NCBI GenBank assembly: GCA_005789055.1 | Contig: SYAA01000264.1 | Location: 1 to 7,702, forward strand | Source: Actinomycetota bacterium | Lineage (GTDB): Bacteria > Actinomycetota > Actinomycetes > Mycobacteriales > Mycobacteriaceae | Direction: 5' to 3' | Length of the DNA: 7,702 nucleotides | Part shown: positions 1 to 6,722 of the stretch, piece by piece | Numbering within the stretch: position 1 is the first letter of the stretch | Layout: each line of letters begins with the position of its first letter | Program-made: the position numbers and the translations under genes | Notes under the pieces: generated by a model | What the model was told of the DNA's origin: nothing | The model's database searches: none | The model's input: the letters and a program-made list of their open reading frames with translations, nothing else

Positions 1-923
1 ACGTCGAGGCCCACCGCACCGGCCCACCGCGCCACGATGTCCACCCCGTCCGCCAGACGCGGCGTATGGAAGCCGACCTCCACCGCCACCGGGTCGAACA
101 TGGGTGAGAACGCGGCGCCGCCCCGTAGTTTGTTTTTCCGCTCGGCGGCCTCGGTGTCGGCGATCTGCTCGCAATACAGTTCAAAGCGCGACAGTTGCTC
201 GGGCGTTCCGGTGATCACGACTGAGCGACGCCCGTTGCGGATCGAGCACACCGGGGGTTCCACCGTGCGTACGTCGGTGGCGAACTCAGCGAGCAGCGCA
301 CGAATGCGCTCCGGTTCGGCGTTGGTAACCGAGACCATCGGAGGACGTTCTCCGAGAGCAACAATGCCGCGACGCCGCGCCACCAGGGTTCCGGCCGCGC
401 CGATCAGTTGCGCAAGGGCGAGCAGCTCGACGTCGCGCGCGCCGGCGGCGTTGAGCGCCTCGACGGCAAGCACACCCTGGGAGTGACCGGCCACCGCGAC
501 CGGCGGGGCGACGGTGAAGTCCAGCCCTTGCCGGTACAGAGCTCGTATCGCCGCGATCTGGCTCAACAGCACACCGGGCAGCGACACCGCCGCCGACGTC
601 AGGTGCCGAGTGGACGGTGCCGGTTCCTCGGCAGCGATCTGGCGCACCCAACGCAGCGGCTCGAAGCCGATGGGCCGCACCACGACCAGTTCGTCGGCGA
701 CCGGTTCCAGCAGCAGTTCCGCCTCGCCGACCACGGTGGCGAGTTCCGACTCGATCCCGGCCATCGTGACGAGTTCTTCGAGGTTCGACAACCACGCACT
801 ATTGCCCTGGCCACCGAAGGCCACGGCGTACGGCTCGCCCGCGTTGAGCCGGTCCACGAGGGCCTGCACGCTGGTGCGGTCGGCGTCATCGCTGCGCAGA
901 CTGTCGTGCTCGTGGATCGTCAC
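1..923 (-). CDS. fas: Type I fatty acid synthase, N-terminal part (runs off the left edge)
   Basis: This is the first 307 codons of the multifunctional FAS-I, a cytosolic enzyme of about 3,000 residues that makes the C16-C26 acyl-CoAs feeding membrane lipid and mycolic acid synthesis. The reading frame is open from a GTG at 921-923 to the window edge. It begins VTIHEHDSL and soon reads AVAFGGQG, closely matching my memory of M. tuberculosis Fas (Rv2524c). The part seen is the acetyltransferase domain. The nucleophile elbow GHSQG has its serine at about residue 148, and a conserved stretch ending GFHTPRL lies near the edge. The GTG start is supported by GAGGGAGA 9 bases upstream and by family similarity; no upstream start fits. 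No frameshift was seen in this part. In mycobacteria acpS usually follows fas, but that would lie outside the window. Identity is near certain; completeness cannot be judged. Confidence 0.95.
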   Translation of the reverse strand, partial: MTIHEHDSLRSDDADRTSVQALVDRLNAGEPYAVAFGGQGNSAWLSNLEELVTMAGIESELATVVGEAELLLEPVADELVVVRPIGFEPLRWVRQIAAEEPAPSTRHLTSAAVSLPGVLLSQIAAIRALYRQGLDFTVAPPVAVAGHSQGVLAVEALNAAGARDVELLALAQLIGAAGTLVARRRGIVALGERPPMVSVTNAEPERIRALLAEFATDVRTVEPPVCSIRNGRRSVVITGTPEQLSRFELYCEQIADTEAAERKNKLRGGAAFSPMFDPVAVEVGFHTPRLADGVDIVARWAGAVGLD

Positions 924-932
924 CGGTGTTTG

Positions 933-940
933 TCTCCCTC
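933..940 (-). promoter_or_regulatory. Ribosome binding site of fas
   Basis: On the minus strand GAGGGAGA lies 9 bases before the GTG at 923. It is purine-rich and complementary to the 16S rRNA tail, and it supports GTG as the fas start codon. Confidence 0.65.
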
Positions 941-1059
941 GAACCGTCTCGTCGCGCTGGCTTGTCGTTCCGCCACTGGCGAGCCTTCGCAATTCCCGCG
1001 GGGCTCCTCAACTGCACTAAGGTTCCCACAACAATTGAACCCATTTCCTGGTGAAGATT

Positions 1060-1090
1060 GGTTACTGATCAGTTCTACGGACGGGTAACC
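1060..1090. promoter_or_regulatory. Candidate operator of fas (FasR-type), nested inverted repeats
   Basis: Two symmetries overlap here. ACTGATCAGT at 1064-1073 is a perfect 10-bp palindrome. GGTTAC at 1060-1065 pairs with GTAACC at 1085-1090 across 19 bases. Both lie 137-167 bases before the fas start codon. It is established that the TetR-family activator FasR binds inverted repeats in mycobacterial fas promoters and responds to long-chain acyl-CoA. Assigning this site to FasR is my inference from position and symmetry; I did not compare it with a published matrix. Confidence 0.4.
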
Positions 1091-1316
1091 GACAATGGTG
1101 TAACGGCGATTCAAACCGCTGCCACAACCCGCCCCGTCAAACGTCCTGCGTGCAGGTGGTTACGGTTGAGTAGCCACAACACCGCTGTTCAACGCTTGAT
1201 TGTTATCGAATCGTTACCAGGCGATTCGCGGCCGTCGGAGCCACCCCAGCGGTTGCTACCTGCCGTCCGAGTCATGAATTACCCGACAGAAATGTGAGCG
1301 TAAGTTTGCTGGAATT

Positions 1317-1336
1317 AACCTACTTTTGAGTAGGTT
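1317..1336 (-). terminator. Hairpin just after the DUF1906 gene, probable terminator
   Basis: AACCTACT at 1317-1324 is exactly complementary to AGTAGGTT at 1329-1336, giving an 8-bp stem with a 4-base loop. It begins 10 bases past the TGA of the minus-strand DUF1906 gene, the right place for a transcription terminator. No U-run follows on that strand, which is common for mycobacterial terminators. It could instead be a protein-binding site in the fas upstream region. Confidence 0.45.
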
Positions 1337-1346
1337 GTCCGATTTC

Positions 1347-2064
1347 TCAATCCCACTGACCGAATTGGGGCTTGAGAATGTTGTTGAGGTCGACACCGAC
1401 GCCGGCCACAGTGCGGGCATCGATCTCGAACTGGTGCAGGTGGGCGGCAGGGTGCACGAACCCGCGAGGTGTCCCCCAGTTGTGCTGCCAGAACCAGGAA
1501 CCCAAGCCGTCCCCGATCGCCCAATCGATGGTCTTGGAGTTGCCGTAGAGGCCCACCCGTTGGTGGCCCAGCACCGATTCCCAGCCGCGCAGGTACGGTG
1601 CGACCTGCTGTTTGTATTGCTCGTAGGTGGGGTTGTCGTCAATGGAGGCATAGACGGGAGCGCCCACCGGTCCGCCCGCGGCGGTATGAATCTCCCAGCC
1701 CCGCTTGGCGTGGGTGACGCCGGCGGCCTGACCGCCGAGCCAGTCCGCGGTGGCCTGCTTGCCGTACTGGTAGTTCGACACGATCTTCAGGCCGGCCTGG
1801 TAGAGATCCCTCGCCTCGGCCAACAGAATCGGCTTACCAAGCATCCATTCGCCGCCGGGACGGCGGTCGGACACGTAGCGGATAGCACCGAGTGCGCCAG
1901 CGGACTTGATATCAGCCCGCACTGAGTACGCCTGCCGCGTAGTCCAGCAGGATGCCGAGGGACTCCGGCGCCGCGACGGCCGATGACGCGCCCAACCCGC
2001 CGAGGCCGAGTGCGGCCGGGGCGGCAACGACACCCTTGAGCAGGTCACGGCGGGTTACCGGCAT
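1347..2064 (-). pseudogene. Tat-exported DUF1906 protein (Rv2525c-like), frameshifted
   Basis: This corresponds to Rv2525c, the gene usually next to fas in mycobacteria. It encodes an exported protein with a glycoside-hydrolase-like DUF1906 domain and no firmly known substrate. From ATG 2062-2064 the frame reads MPVTRRDLLKG, a twin-arginine signal, then an alanine/glycine-rich hydrophobic stretch and a likely cleavage after AVA near residue 31. It continues LLDYAAGVLSAG and hits TGA at 1912-1914. The body (ADIKSAGALGAIRY onward, ending KPQFGQWD) is open in another frame from about 1916 to TGA 1347-1349. Removing one G from the run at 1916-1918 joins the two frames into about 238 residues, close to the roughly 240 I recall for Rv2525c. 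It is either a true single-base insertion or a sequencing error in a G/C run. An ATG at 2046-2048 opens the body frame but reads the signal region out of frame, so I do not accept it as the native start. Confidence 0.85.
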
Positions 2065-2071
2065 GAGAACC

Positions 2072-2077
2072 ACGATA
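2072..2077 (-). promoter_or_regulatory. Candidate -10 box for leaderless transcription of the DUF1906 gene
   Basis: On the minus strand TATCGT fits the mycobacterial TANNNT -10 pattern and ends 7 bases before the ATG at 2064. Transcription would then start at or near the A of the start codon. No Shine-Dalgarno sequence lies before this ATG, which fits a leaderless mRNA, a common arrangement in mycobacteria. No -35 match was found at the usual spacing. Confidence 0.4.
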
Positions 2078-2171
2078 GGACAGCCCACCGGAGACGGCCG
2101 GGATTGTCGTCAGCCGTGGGATCGTCACACGCCGTAACACCGCCCGACGGCATCGCGATAACCCGCATAGA

Positions 2172-2209
2172 CCCGTGCTGCCGGGCAACCGACTCCCCGG
2201 CAGCACGGG
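2172..2209 (-). terminator. Strong hairpin downstream of ppsA, probable terminator
   Basis: The 14-base arms 2172-2185 and 2196-2209 are perfectly complementary (CCCGTGCTGCCGGG and its reverse complement) around a 10-base loop. The hairpin starts 28 bases after the ppsA stop codon on the minus strand. The following bases are not a U-run, so it would be a mycobacterial-type terminator. It should also insulate the DUF1906 promoter from ppsA read-through. Confidence 0.65.
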
Positions 2210-2236
2210 CATTCCACGGCCCGGGCCGACACTGCC

Positions 2237-4501
2237 TCAGGCCAGGGCCGCCTCGATCAGCAGTCGACGTTCGGCGGCGGCGACGATCCGGCGGGCCTGA
2301 TCTGCCACGTCCGGAGACACTGAGATCGAGGTGATTCCCATCGTCACGAGATGTTCGGCAAAGGCGGGTTTCGTCGAGGGCGCCTGACCGCACAGCGACG
2401 ACGTGATGCCCAAGCGGCGCGCCGTGGCGACGATCCGGCCGATAGCGTCGAGTACGGCCTCGTCGGCCTCGTCGAACAATTCCGCGCACTGATCGGAGTC
2501 TCGGTCGACGCCGAGAATCAACTGCGTCAGATCGTTGCTGCCGATCGACACCCCGTCGATACCCATCCCGACGTATTCGGGAAGCCAGTACACCACCGAC
2601 GGCACCTCGGCCATCACCCACCGGTGCAGTCCGCGTTGGTGGCCCAACGGGCTGGCATCCACCAACGCCAGACATTCCTCGAGTTCCCACTTTGTCCGGA
2701 CGAACGGGATCATCAGGTGCAGATTCGGACTCTGTTCGCGAACCCGGGCCAGTGCCTTGAGTTCCAGATCGAACAGATCCGGATTTTTGACATACCGGAA
2801 GCAGCCGCGGAACCCGATCATCGGATTGTGTTCCCGGGGTTCGTACTGCTCGCCGCCGTCGAGGCTGCGGAACTCATTGGTGCGGAAGTCGCTGGCGCGG
2901 TATATCACCGGACGGGGTGCGAACGCCGTCGCGACCCTCCCGACGGCGGCGGCCAGTTTGTCGACGAGGCTCTCCTGTTCACCCCTGGCGATCAAATCAC
3001 GCGGATGCCGATTGCCCAGCGCGTCGGTCAGCATCGTCTCAGCACGAAGCAGACCGACTCCGTCGACGTCACGGGCAGCGGCGGCCTCGGCGGCGTCCGG
3101 CAGCAGGATATTGACATAGATCTTGGTGGCGGTCACTGCGCCGACAACCGGTACGTTGCGGTCACCGACGACCGTCGTGGTCCGGGTGTCCGTCATCACC
3201 CGACCAGCCAGCACACGACCGTGGGTGCCGTCGACGGTCACCACGGCGCCGTCGGTGAGATCGGTTGTGGCAGTGCGTGCGCCGACCACACACGGCACCC
3301 CGAGTTCGCGCGCGACGATGGCCGCATGGCAGGTCATCCCTCCGGTGTCGGTCACCAGAGCGGCGGCACGGCGCATGGTCGGAAGCCAGTCCGGATTGGT
3401 CATCTGAGCGACCAGCACCTCACCGTCCTGTAGCCGTCCGCCCTCGCCGACATCGGCGAGCACCCGCACCGTTCCCGAGGCCACTCCGGGCACCGCGGGC
3501 AGGCCCTGAACCAGAACCTCGTGACTCTCGGCGACCGGCTTGCTGGCCCGGGTGAGCGTGGTGATCGGTCGGGTCTGCACTATCCAGATCTTGCCGTCGG
3601 CAATCGCCCATTCGGTGTCCTGCGGGCAGCCACTGTGCTTCTCACTGGCGACCGCGATCTCGGCAATCGCGCGAACCTCGTCGTCGTCGAGCACCTGGGC
3701 CTGGGCCTGCGCCTCGCTGAGGTCGATGCTCTGATCGTTGCCGTCGGTGCCGCGGACGATCTTGAACGACTTGTTGCCGATGCGGCGGCTAAGGATCTCT
3801 CCGGAATCCTTGGCGACGATGTAGGTGTCGGGCTCGACAGAACCCGACACCACCACCTCGCCCTGGCCGAACGCGGCCTCGACGACAACTCGGTCGACGG
3901 CGTCGGTCGTCGGGTCGGCGGTGAATGCGACACCGGAACGCTCCGAGGCGATCATCAGCTGAACCACCACCGCCATCGCCGGGTCAGCGGTGAATCCACG
4001 GCTGGCCCGGTAGGTGACCACCCGGGGACTGAATAACGAAGCCCAGCAGCGTTGCACCGCATCAATCAGTTCCGCTTCGCCGCTGATATTGGTGAAGGTG
4101 GCATTCATGCCGGCGAAGGAGGCATCCGCACCGTCCTCACCGGTGGCTGAGGAGCGAACCGCCACAACGACATTCGGCCCCATCTTTCGGTAAGCGCCCA
4201 CTACCCGCTCACGAACCTCGTCGGCCATCCCGGACTTGACGACCAGGTCCTGCATCGATCGACAACGCTGGGTCAACATGTCGATCTCACCGGCATGGGC
4301 AATCGCCGTCCGGTGGGCGGTGTTCAACTCCGCGGCCACACCCGCGGCGTTGATCGAGGCCAGGTACCCGTCACGCAGCACCACGAACCCGGGTGGTACC
4401 GGTAGCTTCGCCGCTACCAGCTCGCCCATGTTGGCACCTTTGCCGCCGGCTTCCTCGGCGTCGGCCATGCCGAGATTCGCGATGTCTTCGACGTACCGCA
4501 T
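2237..4501 (-). CDS. ppsA: Phosphoenolpyruvate synthase (pyruvate, water dikinase)
   Basis: This 754-residue cytosolic enzyme converts pyruvate, ATP and water into phosphoenolpyruvate, AMP and phosphate, the entry step to gluconeogenesis from pyruvate or lactate. The domain order is canonical. The N-terminal ATP-grasp domain (about 1-320) carries GGKG at 19-22 and AVRSSATGED at 114-123. The swivelling phosphohistidine domain has TGGMTCHAAI with His392. The C-terminal PEP/pyruvate barrel has GFRGC at 563-567, SIGSNDLTQ at 652-660 and CGQAPS with Cys704. E. coli PpsA is about 790 residues, so this is slightly short but complete. I chose ATG 4499-4501 because GGAGGA stands 8 bases upstream and homology begins there; the frame stays open to 4690 but that part looks non-coding. 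It diverges from the plus-strand operon across a DosR-like site, which suggests hypoxic induction. Pyruvate phosphate dikinase is less likely given the CGQAPS motif and length. Confidence 0.92.
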   Translation of the reverse strand: MRYVEDIANLGMADAEEAGGKGANMGELVAAKLPVPPGFVVLRDGYLASINAAGVAAELNTAHRTAIAHAGEIDMLTQRCRSMQDLVVKSGMADEVRERVVGAYRKMGPNVVVAVRSSATGEDGADASFAGMNATFTNISGEAELIDAVQRCWASLFSPRVVTYRASRGFTADPAMAVVVQLMIASERSGVAFTADPTTDAVDRVVVEAAFGQGEVVVSGSVEPDTYIVAKDSGEILSRRIGNKSFKIVRGTDGNDQSIDLSEAQAQAQVLDDDEVRAIAEIAVASEKHSGCPQDTEWAIADGKIWIVQTRPITTLTRASKPVAESHEVLVQGLPAVPGVASGTVRVLADVGEGGRLQDGEVLVAQMTNPDWLPTMRRAAALVTDTGGMTCHAAIVARELGVPCVVGARTATTDLTDGAVVTVDGTHGRVLAGRVMTDTRTTTVVGDRNVPVVGAVTATKIYVNILLPDAAEAAAARDVDGVGLLRAETMLTDALGNRHPRDLIARGEQESLVDKLAAAVGRVATAFAPRPVIYRASDFRTNEFRSLDGGEQYEPREHNPMIGFRGCFRYVKNPDLFDLELKALARVREQSPNLHLMIPFVRTKWELEECLALVDASPLGHQRGLHRWVMAEVPSVVYWLPEYVGMGIDGVSIGSNDLTQLILGVDRDSDQCAELFDEADEAVLDAIGRIVATARRLGITSSLCGQAPSTKPAFAEHLVTMGITSISVSPDVADQARRIVAAAERRLLIEAALA

Positions 4502-4509
4502 GGGAGCGC

Positions 4510-4515
4510 TCCTCC
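4510..4515 (-). promoter_or_regulatory. Ribosome binding site that fixes the ppsA start
   Basis: GGAGGA on the minus strand stands 8 bases before the ATG at 4501. It selects this start over the in-frame ATGs further upstream at 4531 and 4690. Confidence 0.75.
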
Positions 4516-4569
4516 GATTGTTTCTGATCATGCACCCCGACTCCTGCCGGTGGAAGTCATCGCAGCCGC

Positions 4570-4589
4570 TAGGTGACTTATGACCCGAG
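4570..4589. promoter_or_regulatory. Candidate DosR (DevR) binding box between ppsA and the plus-strand operon
   Basis: The 20 bases match the DosR consensus TTSGGGACTWWAGTCCCSAA at 15 positions, with the central GTGACTTATGACCC keeping the GAC..CCC core. The site lies 68 bases before the ppsA start and 45 bases before the start of the fusion gene. Its centre falls about 42-43 bases before a transcription start predicted from the -10 box at 4610-4615, a typical place for a response regulator that contacts RNA polymerase. The downstream genes resemble known DosR-regulon members. The consensus is from memory; no matrix score was computed. Confidence 0.55.
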
Positions 4590-4591
4590 TC

Positions 4592-4611
4592 ATCGGGACG
4601 ACAGCGACTTA
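4592..4611. promoter_or_regulatory. Weak second DosR-like half site
   Basis: TCGGGAC at 4593-4599 matches the left half of the DosR consensus, but the right half is poor, giving 12 of 20 overall. It is centred 22 bases (about two helical turns) from the better box, the kind of spacing seen when DosR occupies paired sites. It overlaps the -35 to -10 region of the plus-strand promoter, so it may be chance. Confidence 0.25.
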
Positions 4612-4627
4612 CGCTGTGATCAGGGGG
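4610..4627 (+). promoter_or_regulatory. Candidate -10 box and ribosome binding site of the fusion gene
   Basis: TACGCT at 4610-4615 fits the mycobacterial TANNNT -10 pattern. AGGGGG at 4622-4627 stands 7 bases before the ATG at 4635 and supports that start. Transcription would begin near 4622, giving a very short leader in which the binding site is close to the 5' end. The -10 also lies inside an interrupted palindrome (4601-4617). Confidence 0.45.
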
Positions 4628-4634
4628 TTCGACC

Positions 4635-6686
4635 ATGAAACAAAGAGAAACCGCGGGCATCCGTCGACAACACCCGCGCCGGGTGTTCAAGGATCGGCAG
4701 GAGGCCGGTCAGGTTCTGGCCGGGTTGCTGCAGAGCTACCGCGGCAAGCCCAACGTGATCGTGCTGGGCTTGGCCCGCGGCGGCCTGCCGGTCGCCTTCG
4801 AGGTGGCCAAATCGCTGGGTGCGCCGCTCGACGCTTTCATCGTCCGCAAGCTCGGTGCGCCAGGCCACGAGGAGCTCGCGTTCGGAGCGCTGGCAAGCGG
4901 AGGCCGACTCGTGGTCAACGACGATGTCCTTCGCGGATTGCGGATCAGCCCGGAACAGTTGCGCGAGATCGCCGAGCGCGAGGCACGCGAATTGATCCGT
5001 CGGGAGGCCGTCTACCGCGGTGGGCAGCCACCGCTGGACGTCACCGGCAAGACAGTGATCGTGGTCGACGACGGACTTGCGACCGGGTCATCGATGCTCG
5101 CCGCCGTGCAGGCGTTGCGGGAATCCGATCCGGCCGAGATCGTCATCGCGGTTCCGGCTGCCCCGGAGTCCACCTGCCGGGAGTTCGCCGGAATCGTCGA
5201 GGACGTGGTGTGCGCATCAATGCCGACACCGTTTCTGGCGGTCGGCGAATCGTTCTGGGACTTCACCCAGGTCACCGATTCCGAGGTGCGCGAACTGCTG
5301 GCCCGACCCACCACCGAACCTCCCCCGGGTTTGGCCCCGCCAGTATCCGATCCGGCTCAGCTGATCGCTGCGGTCGCCGTCGACGCCCCGGGCGGGATGC
5401 CGCCGCGGGAGGTGCTCGCCGAACTGATCGGCGACGCCCGAGTGGTGCTCATCGGCGAGAGTTCGCACGGGACCCACGAGTTCTACGAGGCGCGCGCCGA
5501 GATCACCAAGTGGCTGATCGAGCAGAAGGGCTTCGTCGCCGTCGCCGCCGAGGCCGACTGGCCGGACGCCTACCGGGTGAACCGCTACGTCCGGGCATTG
5601 GGCGACGACGCCACCCCGGAGGAAGCGCTGCGCGGCTTCGAGCGCTTCCCCTCATGGATGTGGCGCAACACCGTCGTCAACGAGTTCGTCGGATGGCTGC
5701 GACGGCACAACGGGCGCTGCGCGGCCGACGGCCGCCGCCAGACCGGGTTCTACGGCCTCGACCTCTACAGCCTGCACCGCTCCATGGCGGAGGTGATCGC
5801 CTACCTCGACGGCGTCGACCCCCGGGCCGCCGCCCGCGCTCGGGCGCGATACGCGTGCTTCGATCATTCCGACGGCGGCGACGGCCAAGCCTATGGTTAC
5901 GCGGCGGCGTTCGGCGCCGGGCCGCGGTGCGAGCGCCAGGCCATCGAGCAGTTGGTGGAGTTGCAACGCAGCGCGGTGCAATACCTGCGTCGCGATGGCG
6001 AGCCTGCCGAAGATGAATTGTTTTACGCCCAGCAGAACGCGATGACGGTGCGCAACGCCGAGGCGTACTACCGCCGCATGTTCTCCGGCAGGGTGACCTC
6101 CTGGAACATGCGCGACGAGCATATGGCGCAGACGCTCGACGCGCTGCTGACCCACCTGGACCGGCACGCCAGTGCGCAACCCGCCAAAGTTGTGGTGTGG
6201 GCGCACATCTCCCATGTCGGCGACGCTCGCGCCACCGAGGTCTCGGCCGACGGCCAGTTCACCATCGGCCAACTCGCCCGGGAGACCTACGGCAAGGACT
6301 GCCGGCTGATCGGGTTCTCCACCTACGGCGGCACCGTCACCGCGGCCAGCGACTGGGGCGGCGTCGCCGAGCGCAAGGTGGTCCGCCCGGCGTTGCCGGG
6401 CAGCATCGAGGAGTTGCTGCATGAGGTCGGCAAGCCGGCGTTCCTGGTGTCCATGCATGACGGGTCCGCCGCCACCGAGGCGTTCGACGTCGTTCGGCTA
6501 GGCCGCGCTATCGGCGTGATCTATCTGCCGAGCACCGAACGCCAAAGCCACTACTTCCATGTTCGTCCCTCGGATCAATTCGATGCGATGATCCATATCG
6601 ACTCCACGCGGGCGCTGGAACCCTTGGAGCCGACCAGCGTGTGGGTGGCGGGACAGAACCCGGAAACCTATCCGTCAGGTCTGTAA
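4635..6686 (+). CDS. Phosphoribosyltransferase / erythromycin-esterase-like fusion protein (Rv2030c-like)
   Basis: The 683-residue protein has two domains and no signal peptide or membrane segment. Residues about 15-225 form a type I phosphoribosyltransferase: LARGGLPVA at 46-54 and the PRPP loop [13 protein letters not shown] at 141-153, near canonical with Gly at the seventh position. A proline-rich linker follows (about 224-240). Residues about 250-670 form an erythromycin-esterase-like domain: [11 protein letters not shown] at 274-284, [13 protein letters not shown] at 306-318, GFYGLDLY at 371-378, RDEHMAQTL at 493-501 and [11 protein letters not shown] at 522-532. Glu275 and His278 correspond to the Glu/His pair known to be essential in EreB. 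Length and architecture match my memory of M. tuberculosis Rv2030c (about 681 residues), a DosR-regulon gene beside pfkB. Substrates of both domains are unknown, and macrolide hydrolysis should not be assumed. The pfkB gene follows after 36 bases, so the two are probably co-transcribed. Confidence 0.9.
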   Translation: MKQRETAGIRRQHPRRVFKDRQEAGQVLAGLLQSYRGKPNVIVLGLARGGLPVAFEVAKSLGAPLDAFIVRKLGAPGHEELAFGALASGGRLVVNDDVLRGLRISPEQLREIAEREARELIRREAVYRGGQPPLDVTGKTVIVVDDGLATGSSMLAAVQALRESDPAEIVIAVPAAPESTCREFAGIVEDVVCASMPTPFLAVGESFWDFTQVTDSEVRELLARPTTEPPPGLAPPVSDPAQLIAAVAVDAPGGMPPREVLAELIGDARVVLIGESSHGTHEFYEARAEITKWLIEQKGFVAVAAEADWPDAYRVNRYVRALGDDATPEEALRGFERFPSWMWRNTVVNEFVGWLRRHNGRCAADGRRQTGFYGLDLYSLHRSMAEVIAYLDGVDPRAAARARARYACFDHSDGGDGQAYGYAAAFGAGPRCERQAIEQLVELQRSAVQYLRRDGEPAEDELFYAQQNAMTVRNAEAYYRRMFSGRVTSWNMRDEHMAQTLDALLTHLDRHASAQPAKVVVWAHISHVGDARATEVSADGQFTIGQLARETYGKDCRLIGFSTYGGTVTAASDWGGVAERKVVRPALPGSIEELLHEVGKPAFLVSMHDGSAATEAFDVVRLGRAIGVIYLPSTERQSHYFHVRPSDQFDAMIHIDSTRALEPLEPTSVWVAGQNPETYPSGL

Positions 6687-6722
6687 CGCAGCCGGAGGGG
6701 ACGTCACGTTGGGTTCGCACCG

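Larger units (their letters stand above)
924..1346. other. Gene-free region upstream of fas
   Basis: These 423 bases separate the fas start from the end of the DUF1906 gene. No convincing gene is present; the short open frames on both strands match no family I know. The base composition is lower in GC than the flanking genes. The region holds several imperfect and perfect palindromes: 1064-1073 (perfect 10-mer), 1145-1156 (CCTGC/GCAGG arms) and 1178-1189 (10 of 12 symmetric). It also holds five copies of GTTAC or its complement, and a hairpin at 1317-1336. On the minus strand TTGACG at 1135-1140 looks like a -35 box, but no good -10 hexamer stands at the usual distance, so I do not call a fas promoter position. 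Confidence 0.7.

Noticed and set aside
408..1088. A 226-residue plus-strand open frame opposite fas
   Set aside because: The minus-strand frame is clearly Fas. The plus-strand translation is low-complexity and Arg/Gly/His-rich, typical of antisense frames in GC-rich DNA.
920..1114. A 64-residue minus-strand open frame upstream of fas, ending in an overlap with the fas GTG
   Set aside because: The overlap would allow translational coupling, but the frame resembles no family I know and runs through the likely fas control region. Nothing supports it beyond being open.
1058..1297. A 79-residue plus-strand open frame in the fas upstream region
   Set aside because: No homology is recognised, no ribosome binding site is clear, and the region is better explained as regulatory DNA.
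1905..1925. Programmed +1 ribosomal frameshifting in the DUF1906 gene, since the shift falls right at a UGA
   Set aside because: The prfB type of shift needs a slippery codon such as CUU before UGA. Here the preceding GGC would re-pair poorly, and no stimulatory Shine-Dalgarno-like sequence is evident. Mutation or sequencing error is simpler.
2351..3433. A 360-residue plus-strand open frame opposite ppsA
   Set aside because: It is fully inside ppsA, whose motifs and frame are unambiguous; the long open frame follows from GC-rich codon use.
4502..4690. An extended ppsA start at 4690
   Set aside because: It would overlap the divergent gene and its promoter, the added 63 residues do not look like PpsA, and a good ribosome binding site serves ATG 4501.
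5652..6458. A 268-residue minus-strand open frame opposite the fusion gene
   Set aside because: It lies within the erythromycin-esterase-like domain on the other strand and shows no recognisable motif.
4635..6686. Calling the fusion gene a macrolide-resistance determinant
   Set aside because: Only the fold and catalytic signature are shared with Ere enzymes. The fusion to a phosphoribosyltransferase and the dormancy context point to another substrate.
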